Shown: positions 18,008-27,017, counted from the stretch's first letter. The stretch is 64,000 nucleotides of DNA from Acidimicrobium ferrooxidans DSM 10331 (GCF_000023265.1 NC_013124.1:1244001-1308000); one strand, 5' to 3'. The notes: generated by a model from the letters alone, not told the origin. Numbers and translations: made by a program.

Positions 18008-18858
18008 GGCTCCTCCTCTACGTCCTCTACGCTTGCCCGTCCTCAACGTCCGACGGCGCTCGATCGACGGCACTCGATTCGGTGCCTGAATCCCACGCTA
18101 GTCCTCCACTCAGAGCGCCGTCACCGCCGATGTGTCGGGATCTCAGGCAACCATAGGCCTCCTACAAGGACACCCTCGAGCGCGTCTCACCCCATCCTCA
18201 GCTGCGACGACACACTCGACCTTGTGCGTACGGACCGTCGCGGTGGCCCCTGAAGGACGATGGATGCTCCCAACCATCGGGCCACGGCGCAGCTGCATCG
18301 CGCCCTCGCGCTCACACGCAGACGGTGCACGAGCGGCTGGACCCAGAGCGCGTGCGTCCGTCGCCTCGCACACGCCCTCGTGGCCGATCGAGCGGAGCAC
18401 GCTCGAGCGTGGCGGCATCGACCACGGGGGCTGCGAACAGGAAGGGAGCGCACCGTCGTGGTCGCAGCATGCTGCCCACCGAACCAACGCGAACGCCGTC
18501 ACATCGGCGAACCACGGAACGTGTCCGAGGGTTCTGACGCGAGCGGTCGCGCCGGCGGAAGCGGGTGTCAGCAGGGAAACAATCCCGACGCCCGACGTGT
18601 TATACTGTGGCAGCGCCACCTCGTGCCCTCGTCAAGTTCGACCCGTGTCCACGCCGATCCCGAAGACGACGAACCGAAACCCGACTAGATCGAGTGGGCA
18701 GCCAGAGCATGGCGAGAGCCTCGGGGGGCTGTGCGAGCGCAGTGGCTCTCGTGGCAGGTCGGGACACGACTCCTGGTCGCTACACGGAGCACGGCGCCCA
18801 GCGTAGTTCGGCGCGTCGATGAGGGGCAGCAGCGATACCGTTCATGAGAGAGGGCACG
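18008..18858. other. About 850 bases without a recognised gene, between divergent operons
   Basis: Several open frames exist on both strands, but none has a family match, a ribosome-binding site or plausible composition. The stretch contains an extended -10 promoter (TGTTATACT) at 18598-18606 aimed at the sigma-factor gene and, if that promoter is used, a leader of about 245 bases. The leader can form a stem of CGAGAGCC (18713-18720) with GGCTCTCG (18744-18751). No known small-RNA family was recognised. Confidence 0.5.
18598..18606 (+). promoter_or_regulatory. Extended -10 promoter (TGTTATACT) upstream of the sigma gene
   Basis: TGTTATACT combines the TGN extension with a near-consensus -10 (TATACT), unusual amid such GC-rich sequence. 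No TTGACA-like -35 is present at 17 bases, which is acceptable for extended -10 promoters. Transcription from it would give a leader of about 245 bases before the sigma-factor start. Confidence 0.45.
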
Positions 18859-19767
18859 ATGGCGACGAAGAGTGATAGCGCGCTGAAGCAGAGTTCGCGT
18901 AAGCGACGCTCGGTCCAGGCGGAGGTCGACTCTGCGCTCCAGGCGGCGGGCCTTGGAGCGGACTCGATCCGCCTCTTCCTCGACGATCTCGCCAAGCACC
19001 CCTTGCCGTCGGCGGCTGAACAAGTCGAACTCGCCAAGCGCGTGCGCGAGGGCGACGAGGACGCCAAGGCCGAGATGGTCGCCGCCAACCTGCGGCTCGT
19101 CGTCCACTGGGCGCGCCGCTACCAAGATCGTGGCGTCGAACTGGCCGACCTCATCCAGGAGGGTACGTTCGGCCTCATCCGGGCTGTCGAGAAGTTCGAC
19201 TGGCGACGCGGGTTCAAGTTCTCGACGTATGCCACGTGGTGGGTCCGCCAGTCGCTCCAGCGTGCGGTCCACAACCATGGTCAGGCGATCCGCCTCCCCA
19301 TGGAGGCAGCAGAGCGTTCCCGTCGCGTCGACAACGTCACCCGTGAGCTCGCGGCTGACCTCGGCCGTGCGCCGACCGAAGAGGAGATCGCGATGGCCGC
19401 GAACCTCTCCGCGAGTCAGCTCGCCGACGTGCGTCACGCGGCTCGCGTCGTCGCGAGTCTCGATCAGGCGGTGGGCCCAGAGGGCGAGACGAGCCTTGGC
19501 GATCTCGTGGTCGCCCAGGACACCTCGTTCGAGGAAGAGGTCGACGAATCCATCTCGCGGGAAATGCTGCGTCGCGCCGTCGAAGAGCTCGACGAACTCG
19601 AGCGCCAGGTCGTCACCCTGCGTTTCGGTCTCCAAGGAGATCGGCCTGCTTCCCTCGAGGCGACCGCGCGCATCCTCGGGATCGGACCGCGACGGGCTCG
19701 TCGCCTCGAAGCGAGTGCGCTTGCAAAGCTCGCTGAGAATCCGCGGCTGAGGACCTCGGCGGCCTAG
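18859..19767 (+). CDS. RNA polymerase sigma-70 factor (RpoD/SigB-like, group 1 or 2)
   Basis: The 302-residue protein contains sigma regions 1.2 to 4.2: [20 protein letters not shown] (1.2), [16 protein letters not shown] (2.1), [20 protein letters not shown] (2.3-2.4, -10 recognition), [17 protein letters not shown] (3) and a C-terminal helix-turn-helix (4.2). The acidic N-terminus is short (about 30 residues), as in SigB-like group 2 factors, so whether it is the principal factor cannot be decided here. ATG 18859 is preferred over ATG 18844 because GAGAGGG precedes it at 5 bases. The coding end runs into a 16-bp tandem repeat. Confidence 0.9.
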   Translation: MATKSDSALKQSSRKRRSVQAEVDSALQAAGLGADSIRLFLDDLAKHPLPSAAEQVELAKRVREGDEDAKAEMVAANLRLVVHWARRYQDRGVELADLIQEGTFGLIRAVEKFDWRRGFKFSTYATWWVRQSLQRAVHNHGQAIRLPMEAAERSRRVDNVTRELAADLGRAPTEEEIAMAANLSASQLADVRHAARVVASLDQAVGPEGETSLGDLVVAQDTSFEEEVDESISREMLRRAVEELDELERQVVTLRFGLQGDRPASLEATARILGIGPRRARRLEASALAKLAENPRLRTSAA

Positions 19768-19814
19768 AACATCGGCGGCAGAGCACCTCGGCGGCCAAGA
19801 ACCTCGGCGGGCTC
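19751..19814 (+). repeat. Four imperfect 16-bp tandem repeats across the sigma-gene stop
   Basis: Units start at 19751, 19767, 19783 and 19799 with consensus GAACCTCGGCGGCCAA. Unit 1 encodes the last sigma residues (DLGG-type frame not used; the protein ends RTSAA) and contains most of the stop codon; units 2-4 are non-coding. The rest of the region up to the rluD-like gene shows nothing else recognisable. Confidence 0.8.
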
Positions 19815-20006
19815 GGGCCACGGCCCACGCACACTTCCAGCGTCCCCGACGGCCACCGTTGGGCCTCCGGGCATTGAGCTGCAGGCGCACTGCGACAGGC
19901 TGGGGCGCCATCAGCGACTCGCCAGCCAGGCACCGCACCAGATATCAGAAGCCGAAGGCGACATCGCTCGGCGAGCAGCCGGCCACACTCCCGCCCGAGG
20001 GGCTCG

Positions 20007-20936
20007 TCAACGCCCCTCGTCGACGCGGAGAATCGCCTCCGTGCGGGCGCGCGCCGCGAGCTCGCCGAGGTCCTCCGGGAGCTCCGCGGTCACCTCCACG
20101 CGTCCAGGACGCGTTGGATGCTCGAACGCGAGCGCGGTCGCGTGGAGGAACGGACGTTCGAGCCCGCCGTAGGGGACGCCATAGACCTCGTCGCCAACGA
20201 TCGGATGCCCGATGGCGCTGAGGTGCACACGGATCTGGTGGGTCCTCCCGGTCTCCAGCGTGAGCTCGACGAGCGACGTATCCGGACCATGCCAGACCAC
20301 CCTCAGCTGCGTTCGAGCGTCACGACCGCCGCTCACCACCGCGACACGGGACAGATCGCGCAGATCGCGACCGAGCGGCGCCTCGATGCGTGCAGCTTGC
20401 GGCGGTACGCCCACGACGAGTGCACGGTAGCGACGCTCCACCTCGTGGTCGTGGACCGCCCGCCGCAACGACTCGTAGGCGCCCGCGCTGAGGGCGATGA
20501 CCATGAGGCCACTCGTGCCGCGATCGAGTCGATGCACGAGCCCACGACGCAACGGATCGCCGGGAAGGGCACGGAGCGACGGCCACCGTTCGAGTGCCCA
20601 ATCCGCGACGCTCGGACGCACATCGCGGAGGTGGGTGCGATGGACGATCAGACCAGCCGGCTTGTCGATCACCGCCACGTCGTCGTCCTCGTAGCAGACC
20701 ACCGGTGCGCCCTCCGGAGCCGGCGGAGCGGCAGGATCCGGCCAGGTGGCCTCGAGGAGCTCGCCGGCCCGCAGGCGCCTCGAACGTCGCTGCTCGACAC
20801 GGCCGTCGACCAGGACCCCGCCATCGTCCACGAGCTGCTGGGCGAACGCCCGCTCGATCCCGCCGGCGATCGCGACCGCCCGATCGAGACGCTCGCCAGC
20901 GAGCGACGCTCCGATCGTGAGGCGCAGCTCACCCAC
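20007..20936 (-). CDS. rluD: RluA/RluD-family rRNA pseudouridine synthase
   Basis: The 309-residue enzyme has an N-terminal S4 RNA-binding domain (about 10-70) and a pseudouridine-synthase catalytic domain with the key motif HRLDRGTSGLMV (catalytic Asp in RLDRGTSG), plus VIDKPAGLIVH and TGRTHQIRVHL. It isomerises uridines, probably in the 23S rRNA; the exact site is not predictable. The GTG at 20936 overlaps the lspA end by 8 bases; the longer frame upstream is antisense shadow. The lspA-rluD pair is a common bacterial arrangement. Confidence 0.9.
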   Translation of the reverse strand: MGELRLTIGASLAGERLDRAVAIAGGIERAFAQQLVDDGGVLVDGRVEQRRSRRLRAGELLEATWPDPAAPPAPEGAPVVCYEDDDVAVIDKPAGLIVHRTHLRDVRPSVADWALERWPSLRALPGDPLRRGLVHRLDRGTSGLMVIALSAGAYESLRRAVHDHEVERRYRALVVGVPPQAARIEAPLGRDLRDLSRVAVVSGGRDARTQLRVVWHGPDTSLVELTLETGRTHQIRVHLSAIGHPIVGDEVYGVPYGGLERPFLHATALAFEHPTRPGRVEVTAELPEDLGELAARARTEAILRVDEGR

Positions 20937-21414
20937 GATGCCCGCGCACCTCGGACAGAGCGAGCACGACCACCCCGACCGTGATGGCGGCGTCAGCGAG
21001 GTTGAACACCGGCCACAGCGGGAGCTGGATCCAGTCGATGACGGCGCCGTGGTGATGACGCACCACGCGATCAGCCAGATTCGAGATCGCTCCACCGACC
21101 ACGAGAGACGCGGCGATCTGCGAGGCGACAAAGCGCCGCGTCAGGCCCCACGCACCGATCGCGACGGCGACCACGGTCGCGACGACGCCGGCGACCACGG
21201 GGTGACCTACGCCCAGCGAGAATGCGACGCCCGTGTTCAAGACCTCGACGAGATGGATCGGCCCGATGCTCACCGGATGCGTTGCGAAGTGGTCCTCGGC
21301 GATCGTCTTCGTGACCTGGTCGGCGATGACGACGGCACCCGCGACGCAGGTGGTCAGGAGGATGCGGCCCCTCAACGACGGCGCGTCAGCCCCCCCTCCT
21401 TGCACCGCACGCAC
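20929..21414 (-). CDS. lspA: Lipoprotein signal peptidase (signal peptidase II)
   Basis: This membrane aspartyl protease cuts signal peptides from prolipoproteins. Four hydrophobic segments are visible, and the two catalytic aspartates lie in GGAISNLADRV and VFNLADAAI. The start is uncertain: GTG 21414 gives 161 residues but overlaps the upstream zinc-finger gene by 43 bases without a ribosome-binding site. TTG 21375, which shares a TTGA overlap with that gene's stop, would give 148 residues and better fits the family N-terminus. Confidence 0.9.
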   Translation of the reverse strand: MRAVQGGGADAPSLRGRILLTTCVAGAVVIADQVTKTIAEDHFATHPVSIGPIHLVEVLNTGVAFSLGVGHPVVAGVVATVVAVAIGAWGLTRRFVASQIAASLVVGGAISNLADRVVRHHHGAVIDWIQLPLWPVFNLADAAITVGVVVLALSEVRGHRG

Positions 21415-21824
21415 AAGCGCGCGTACGGGAGCGCGCGCAGCCGCGCCCTGGCGATCGGCTCGTGGCAGACCTCACAGGCACCGTAGGTACCGGCATCGAT
21501 CTTGGCCAATGCATCGGCGACCTCACTGAGCGCTGCGCGAGCGCTGGCAGCAAGGGCGAGGTCGCGCTCTCGGTCGATCGCGGCCGTACCACCCTCGCCA
21601 GACTCCTCGTCGAACTGCACCTCGAGAGGCCCGTTCGTCTGCACGAGCTGATCGGCCTCCGCCTTGAGCTGCGAAGCCTGCTGCTCGAGATGGGCCCGCT
21701 CGACGAGGAGCAGGTTGCGCTGCTCCTCGATGAACGTCCCTTCGTCGAGCGCGTCGAGCTCGTCCTCGTCCAATGCGAGGTACGCCTCGGCACGCTCGTC
21801 GTTCGGAATAGTTCGCTCAGCCAT
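21372..21824 (-). CDS. DksA/TraR-type C4 zinc-finger protein
   Basis: The 150-residue protein has an acidic N-terminus, a coiled-coil segment (about 35-90) and a C-terminal C4 zinc finger, CEVCHEPIARARLRALPYARLCVRC. DksA-family proteins reach into the RNA polymerase secondary channel, and actinobacterial members are linked to stringent control or are of unknown role (YteA/CarD-like naming varies). ATG 21824 follows a purine-rich AGGAGTGAGGA stretch. It leads the operon with lspA and rluD and is divergent from ileS. Confidence 0.82.
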   Translation of the reverse strand: MAERTIPNDERAEAYLALDEDELDALDEGTFIEEQRNLLLVERAHLEQQASQLKAEADQLVQTNGPLEVQFDEESGEGGTAAIDRERDLALAASARAALSEVADALAKIDAGTYGACEVCHEPIARARLRALPYARLCVRCKEGGLTRRR

Positions 21825-21938
21825 GAAGTCCTCACTCCTCGCTACGGTGCCGGCCCCGGGCACGCACGAGCTGCTCAATGATAGCTGGCCTCCCCGTCGG
21901 CATCGACGCCGACGAAGAAGCGCGGCCCAGCTCAGCGC

Positions 21939-21944
21939 TAGGCT
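21939..21944 (+). promoter_or_regulatory. TAGGCT -10-like box placed for a leaderless ileS transcript
   Basis: TAGGCT, six bases, then the ileS ATG, with no ribosome-binding site. The divergent spacer is only 126 bases, leaving no space for the T-box leader that often precedes actinobacterial ileS. Confidence 0.5.
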
Positions 21945-21950
21945 GGCGCC

Positions 21951-24900
21951 ATGGACGAGGCACCTGAGCCATATCCCGCGCAACCTGCGACCCTTGACCT
22001 CCCAGCACTCGAGCACGACGTGCTCGCCTCGTGGGAGCGCGAAGGCACCTTCGCCGCGTCCATCGAGCGCCGTCGCGCCGAGGGGGCGCCAGCCTTCGTG
22101 TTCTACGACGGCCCACCGTTCGCGAACGGCCTGCCACACTACGGCCACCTGCTGACCGGCTTCGTCAAGGACGCGGTACCGCGCTACCAGACGATGCGAG
22201 GCAAGCTCGTCGAGCGTCGCTTCGGTTGGGATTGCCATGGCCTGCCTGCCGAGATGGCGGTCGAGAAGGAACTCGGCCTCACCAGCCGTGAGGACATCGA
22301 GCGCGTCGGCGTGGGTGTCTTCAACGACCACTGCCGAGCCCTCGTCGACCACACCTCGGATGAGTGGGACCGCTACGTCACGCGCCAAGCGCGGTGGGTC
22401 GACTTCGAACACGCCTATCGCACCATGGACCTGCCGTTCATGGAGTCCGTGATGTGGGCCTTCAAGCGTCTCTACGACCGCGGACTGATCTACGAGCACT
22501 ACCGCGTGCTCCCCTACTGCTGGGAGTGCGAGACGCCGCTGTCGAACTTCGAGACGCGCCAGGACGACGCCTATCGCCCGCGTATCGACCCCGCGGTCAC
22601 CGTGGCCTTCGCCGTCGAGGGCGACCCGAGACTCGCAGGCACGCTCGAGGGCCCACTCTGGGCCCTTGCGTGGACCACCACCCCGTGGACCCTGCCATCG
22701 AACCTGGCCCTGGCCGTCAACCCCGCCGAGACCTACGTCCTCGTTCGCTCCCAAGCCAGCGATCAAGACGCCGGACGCACTTACGTCCTCGCGGAAGCGA
22801 GGCTCGGGGCCTATGCGGACCGATTTCCCGATGCCGAGGTCCTCGCGCGCGTGGCGGGCCGCGACCTCGTCGGCCGTCGCTTCGCGCCCCTGTTCCCGTT
22901 CTTCGCCGACACGCCGGGCGCGTTCGTCATCCTCGGCGCCGACTTCGTCACCCTCGACGAAGGTACCGGCATCGTCCAGCTGGCCCCTGGCTTCGGCGAG
23001 GAGGACCAGCAGGTCTGTGAGGCGAACGGGATCCCGGTCGTGGTCCCGGTCGACGACCGTGGCCGCTACACGGCCGAGGTCGAGCCATGGGCAGGGGTCC
23101 AGGTCTTCGAGGCCAACCCGGCGATCATCGAGGTCCTCCGCGACCAAGGAGCGCTCATCACCCAGGAGGACTACGAGCACTCCTACCCGCACTGCTGGCG
23201 TACCGAGACGCCGCTCATCTACCGTGCCATGAGCTCATGGTTCGTCGCCGTCACGGCGCTCAAGGACCGCCTCCTCGCCGAGAACGAGAGTATCGACTGG
23301 GTACCGGCCCACGTGAAGCACGGCGCTTTTGGCAAGTGGCTCGAGGGTGCGCGGGACTGGTCCATCACCCGAAACCGCTACTGGGGTGCTCCGATCCCGG
23401 TGTGGCGCAGCGACGACCCCGCCTACCCGCGTATCGACGTCTACGGCTCACTCGATGAACTCGAGCGTGACTTCGGCGTTCGGCCCAGCGATCTCCACCG
23501 ACCGGCGATCGACGAGCTGGTGCGCCCGAACCCCGACGATCCGACCGGGCGGTCCATGATGCGACGCGTCCCCGACGTCCTCGACTGCTGGTTCGAATCG
23601 GGATCGATGCCCTTCGCCCAGCTGCACTATCCGTTCGAGAACAAGGAGCGCTTCGAGGCCAACTTCCCAGCGGACTTCATCGTCGAGTACGTCGGCCAGA
23701 CGCGAGGGTGGTTCTACACCCTCCACGTCCTCGCCGTCGCCCTCTTCGACCGACCGCCGTTTCGCCACTGCATCGCGCACGGCATCGTCCTTGGCAACGA
23801 CGGACGCAAGCTGTCGAAGCGACTGCGCAACTACCCGGACCCTTGGGAGGTGTTCGAGGAGATCGGCGCAGACGCCATGCGTTGGTTCCTCCTCTCGTCG
23901 CCGATCCTGCGCGGCCAGGAGATGCTGCTCGAGCGCAGCGCCATGGTGGACACGGTGCGCCGGGTCATCAATCCGCTCTGGAACACCTTCAACTTCCTCG
24001 TCCTCTACGCTCGCGCCGATCACCTTCGCGGCCAGCGCGTCCACAGCGCGACCCACGTACTCGATCGTTACCTGCTCGCCGCGACCCACGATCTCGTCGT
24101 CGAGGTGACCGACGCCATGGATCACTTCGAACTCTCGCGTGCGACGACGGCGGTCGAGCGTCACCTCGATCGCCTCACGAACTGGTACGTCCGGCGCAGC
24201 CGCTCGCGCTTCTGGTCGCGGCGCGACGACACCACCGAAGATGCCAAGCGCGAAGCCTACGACACCCTCCATACCGCGCTCGAAACCCTTGCGCTCGTCA
24301 CGGCGCCACTGCTCCCCATGCTGAGCGAGCACATCTATCGCACGCTCACGAACGAGGCCTCGGTCCACCTCGCCGATTGGCCCAACGCCGAGGCCCTCCC
24401 GAGCGACCCGACGCTCGTTGCCCAGATGGAACGCGTGCGCGAGGTCTGCTCACTCGCACACTCGATTCGCAAGGCAGCAGGGCTGCGTGCTCGCCTCCCC
24501 CTCCGTCGTCTCACCGTCGTCCTCGCAGATCCCTTCGATCTCGAGCCCTACGTCGAGCTCATCCGGGACGAGGTCAACGTCAAGGAGGTCGTGGTCGAGC
24601 CCGCCGCCGAACACCCAGTGACGTGGCAGCTCTCGGTCAACCCGCGCGTCCTCGGACCACGCCTCGGGGCACGGGTCCAAGACGTGATCCGCGCTGCGCG
24701 CGAAGGTCGCTTCGACATCAGCGGCGACCGCGTGACGTGCGACGGCGTCGAGCTCGCGCCCGACGAGTTCACCCTGACCCTCGCCACCGACGACCCCAAA
24801 CGGGTGCGTTCCTTCGCCGACCGCCGCGGCCTCGTGATCCTTGAGACCACGGTCGACGACGAACTCGAGCGCGAGGGCCTTGCGCGCGATCTCATCCGTC

Positions 24901-25169
24901 TCGTCCAGCAGCATCGCAAGGATCACGGCTACGAGATCGTCGACCGCATCCGCCTCGCGATCGCCCTCGACCGCACGGGCCGGGTCCAGGGTGCGCTTGC
25001 CCAGCACGCCAACGAGGTGCTCGGCGAGTGCCTCGCGACCGAACTCATCCTCGACGACGCAGCGGCACTGGATCTTCCCGACCGCTCGCAGGTGACGATC
25101 GGCGGCGAGCAGGTGACGATCGCGACCGAACCAGTCCGCGCTCTGACGGAGCCCGACGGCCAGCGCTAG
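21951..25169 (+). CDS. ileS: Isoleucyl-tRNA synthetase, eukaryotic-type (IleS2-like)
   Basis: The 1072-residue class I synthetase charges tRNA-Ile. The HIGH motif is HYGH (in GLPHYGHLLTG, about residue 62), KMSKS is KLSKR (in NDGRKLSKRLRNYPDP, about residue 619), and the CP1 editing domain contains AWTTTPWTLPSNLALAV. KxSKR followed by NYPDP and the absence of a C-terminal zinc cluster mark the eukaryotic-type branch, which in bacteria is associated with natural mupirocin tolerance (family knowledge; not tested here). It stands alone with a leaderless-type promoter. A strong hairpin lies downstream at 25300-25329. Confidence 0.93.
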   Translation: MDEAPEPYPAQPATLDLPALEHDVLASWEREGTFAASIERRRAEGAPAFVFYDGPPFANGLPHYGHLLTGFVKDAVPRYQTMRGKLVERRFGWDCHGLPAEMAVEKELGLTSREDIERVGVGVFNDHCRALVDHTSDEWDRYVTRQARWVDFEHAYRTMDLPFMESVMWAFKRLYDRGLIYEHYRVLPYCWECETPLSNFETRQDDAYRPRIDPAVTVAFAVEGDPRLAGTLEGPLWALAWTTTPWTLPSNLALAVNPAETYVLVRSQASDQDAGRTYVLAEARLGAYADRFPDAEVLARVAGRDLVGRRFAPLFPFFADTPGAFVILGADFVTLDEGTGIVQLAPGFGEEDQQVCEANGIPVVVPVDDRGRYTAEVEPWAGVQVFEANPAIIEVLRDQGALITQEDYEHSYPHCWRTETPLIYRAMSSWFVAVTALKDRLLAENESIDWVPAHVKHGAFGKWLEGARDWSITRNRYWGAPIPVWRSDDPAYPRIDVYGSLDELERDFGVRPSDLHRPAIDELVRPNPDDPTGRSMMRRVPDVLDCWFESGSMPFAQLHYPFENKERFEANFPADFIVEYVGQTRGWFYTLHVLAVALFDRPPFRHCIAHGIVLGNDGRKLSKRLRNYPDPWEVFEEIGADAMRWFLLSSPILRGQEMLLERSAMVDTVRRVINPLWNTFNFLVLYARADHLRGQRVHSATHVLDRYLLAATHDLVVEVTDAMDHFELSRATTAVERHLDRLTNWYVRRSRSRFWSRRDDTTEDAKREAYDTLHTALETLALVTAPLLPMLSEHIYRTLTNEASVHLADWPNAEALPSDPTLVAQMERVREVCSLAHSIRKAAGLRARLPLRRLTVVLADPFDLEPYVELIRDEVNVKEVVVEPAAEHPVTWQLSVNPRVLGPRLGARVQDVIRAAREGRFDISGDRVTCDGVELAPDEFTLTLATDDPKRVRSFADRRGLVILETTVDDELEREGLARDLIRLVQQHRKDHGYEIVDRIRLAIALDRTGRVQGALAQHANEVLGECLATELILDDAAALDLPDRSQVTIGGEQVTIATEPVRALTEPDGQR

Positions 25170-25299
25170 CGACGCAGAGGGGCCCCTCGCGCCAGGGAGT
25201 GCACTCGATCGGACTCTTCGAGCGCCACTGATCAACGACGAGTGTGTCGCCCACCCCGCGAGCGAACCCAGAGCGACCACGTCCACGCGAGGCCGCCCC

Positions 25300-25329
25300 G
25301 GCGGGCAGCGACGATCCTCGCTGCCCGCC
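25300..25329. terminator. Perfect 12-bp stem hairpin between convergent ileS and permease genes
   Basis: GGCGGGCAGCGA pairs with TCGCTGCCCGCC across the six-base loop CGATCC. It sits 13 bases before the permease stop (plus-strand direction), between convergent genes. No U-tract follows on either strand, as is common in high-GC actinobacteria. A shorter perfect palindrome, GAGGGGCCCCTC, lies at 25177-25188 just after the ileS stop. Confidence 0.6.
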
Positions 25330-25342
25330 AGCGACACCACCA

Positions 25343-26968
25343 TCAGTCCGCGACCGGACTCGCTCGCAGCTCGGCCGCGCTCGCGAACGCGTCATGCGTC
25401 TCGGCGCTGTCGCGCCCCGACGCCACCGCCCACGCGTAGAACACCAACCCCACCACGATGTCCGCAACGATGTCGTAGGGATAATGGATCAAGCCCTTGT
25501 GGTGGTCGAAGGGAGCTCCGAAGCGAGCCGCACCGAAGCAGGCAAGTGCGAGCATGGCGAGCAGGTACACCACGAGCCACGCTCCATGACGCCAGTCGGC
25601 GGCCGTGATCTTGGCAACGGGAGCTCCGAGCGCGGCCGCAACGACGTAGACAGCCGCACCCCCCAAGATCCCCACGACGAGCTTCCAGTCGACGCTCCAG
25701 CCCGACCAGTAGATGATGAGCGTCCCGCCGATGAACGCGAGCGGCGCGAGGATCTTGTCGCCCGAGAGCCGGAAGGGTCGGTGCGCATCGGGGTGGAAGC
25801 GACGGAACACCGAGAGCGACACCGGACCCATGACGTAGGTGAACGCCGTCGCCGACGAGATCACCCCGACCAGACTCTGCCAGCTCGGGAACGGCAGCAA
25901 GAAGACGATCGAGAACACGACCGTGATCCCCATGGCCCACACCGGCACGCCGAAGCGCTCCGAGATCCCGGTGAACACCCGTCCGAGGTAACGATTCCGA
26001 GCAGACCCAAGCACGACACGCCCACCCGACGAGAGGTAGACGAGTCCGGTTCCTGACGGAGAGAGGACGGCGTCTGCGTAGAGAACGGCCGCAAGCCAAC
26101 CGAGGCCGATCACGGTCGCAACCTGCGCGAACGGCGATGTGTAGCTGAGGCCTGCCCAGCCCTTGGCGAGGGCGGCGTGCGGTACGGCGGCGATGAAGAC
26201 CACCTGGACCAGCGTGTAGATGAGGGCACCCAGGAGGATGGCGCTGATGATGGCGCGCGGGACGTCGCGCTGCGGGTTGCGAGCCTCCCCGGCGAGATCG
26301 ACCGCCTGACGGAAACCCAGCAGCGAGAAGACGATCCCGCCGGACGCGACCGCGATGAACACGCCGGCGCTGCCGTAGGGCAAGAAGCCGTGCGTGGCCG
26401 GGGCCGTGTAGTTGCTCCAGTCCTTGGCGACGAACAAGATCGCGAGGATGGTGAGCGTCGGGGTCACGAACTTGAGGAACGTCACGACCGAGTTGATCTT
26501 CGCGAACACCTTGACCCCGTAGATGTTGATCGCGAAGAACACGACCAGCAAGATCGCCTCCACGACAAAGTCGAGGCCAGTGTTGTTGGCGAACGCTCGG
26601 ATGTAGTGCTCTGCGTACTGGACGACCGCCTCGGCCTCGATGGCAGGAACGGCCGCGTATCCGAGGAAGGCGCCCCAACTCATGATGAACCCGACCAGTG
26701 ACCCGTGGGTGAAGTGCGGGAACCGCGTGATGCCACCCGCCTCGGGCAACATACCCGACAGCTCTGCGTAGACCAGCGCGATGAAGATCACGATCACCGC
26801 CGCGATCAGCCACGCCACCACCGCCGCAGGGCCTGCGTAGTTGGCAGCGTACAGCACGCCGAAGAGCCAACCGGATCCGATGATCGCCCCGAGACCGGCG
26901 AACGTCAGGTCGATGTAGGACATCTCCCGTCGTAACCGGCCCCGCCCTCCACTGTGGTCGCTCGCCAT
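25343..26968 (-). CDS. APC-superfamily amino-acid permease
   Basis: The 541-residue protein has about 12-13 membrane segments. The APC signature is near the start (MSYIDLTFAGLGAIIGSGWLFG), followed by YAELSGMLPEAGGITRFPHFTHG and SLLGFRQAVDLAGEARNPQRDVPRA; together these fit amino-acid/proton or exchange permeases. The specific substrate is unknown. ATG 26968 follows GGGGGAGGT. The leader contains a stem-loop at 26996-27017 just upstream of the ribosome-binding site. Confidence 0.88.
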   Translation of the reverse strand: MASDHSGGRGRLRREMSYIDLTFAGLGAIIGSGWLFGVLYAANYAGPAAVVAWLIAAVIVIFIALVYAELSGMLPEAGGITRFPHFTHGSLVGFIMSWGAFLGYAAVPAIEAEAVVQYAEHYIRAFANNTGLDFVVEAILLVVFFAINIYGVKVFAKINSVVTFLKFVTPTLTILAILFVAKDWSNYTAPATHGFLPYGSAGVFIAVASGGIVFSLLGFRQAVDLAGEARNPQRDVPRAIISAILLGALIYTLVQVVFIAAVPHAALAKGWAGLSYTSPFAQVATVIGLGWLAAVLYADAVLSPSGTGLVYLSSGGRVVLGSARNRYLGRVFTGISERFGVPVWAMGITVVFSIVFLLPFPSWQSLVGVISSATAFTYVMGPVSLSVFRRFHPDAHRPFRLSGDKILAPLAFIGGTLIIYWSGWSVDWKLVVGILGGAAVYVVAAALGAPVAKITAADWRHGAWLVVYLLAMLALACFGAARFGAPFDHHKGLIHYPYDIVADIVVGLVFYAWAVASGRDSAETHDAFASAAELRASPVAD

Positions 26969-26995
26969 GCACAACCTCCCCCGTGCGATCGGCAA

Positions 26996-27017
26996 CCTTC
27001 GGATCTCGCTCCGAAGG
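26996..27017 (-). promoter_or_regulatory. Stem-loop in the leader of the permease gene
   Basis: CCTTCGGA and TCCGAAGG form an 8-bp stem around a six-base loop, ending about 28 bases from the permease ATG and next to its ribosome-binding site. It might affect translation or message stability. The rest of 27018-27194 shows no gene. Confidence 0.35.

Noticed and set aside
18143-18619. Leftward 158-codon open frame in the gene-free region before the sigma gene
   Set aside because: No ribosome-binding site, no domain, and irregular composition rich in Cys, Arg and His.
18685-19938. Leftward 417-codon open frame over the sigma gene
   Set aside because: Antisense shadow of a clear sigma-70 gene with no domain of its own.
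21825-21950. T-box leader for ileS
   Set aside because: The spacer is only 126 bases and no T-box core sequence was seen; the promoter box abuts the start codon.
21825-23192. Long leftward open frame continuing from the zinc-finger gene
   Set aside because: It is the antisense shadow of ileS; ATG 21824 has a ribosome-binding site and fits the family.
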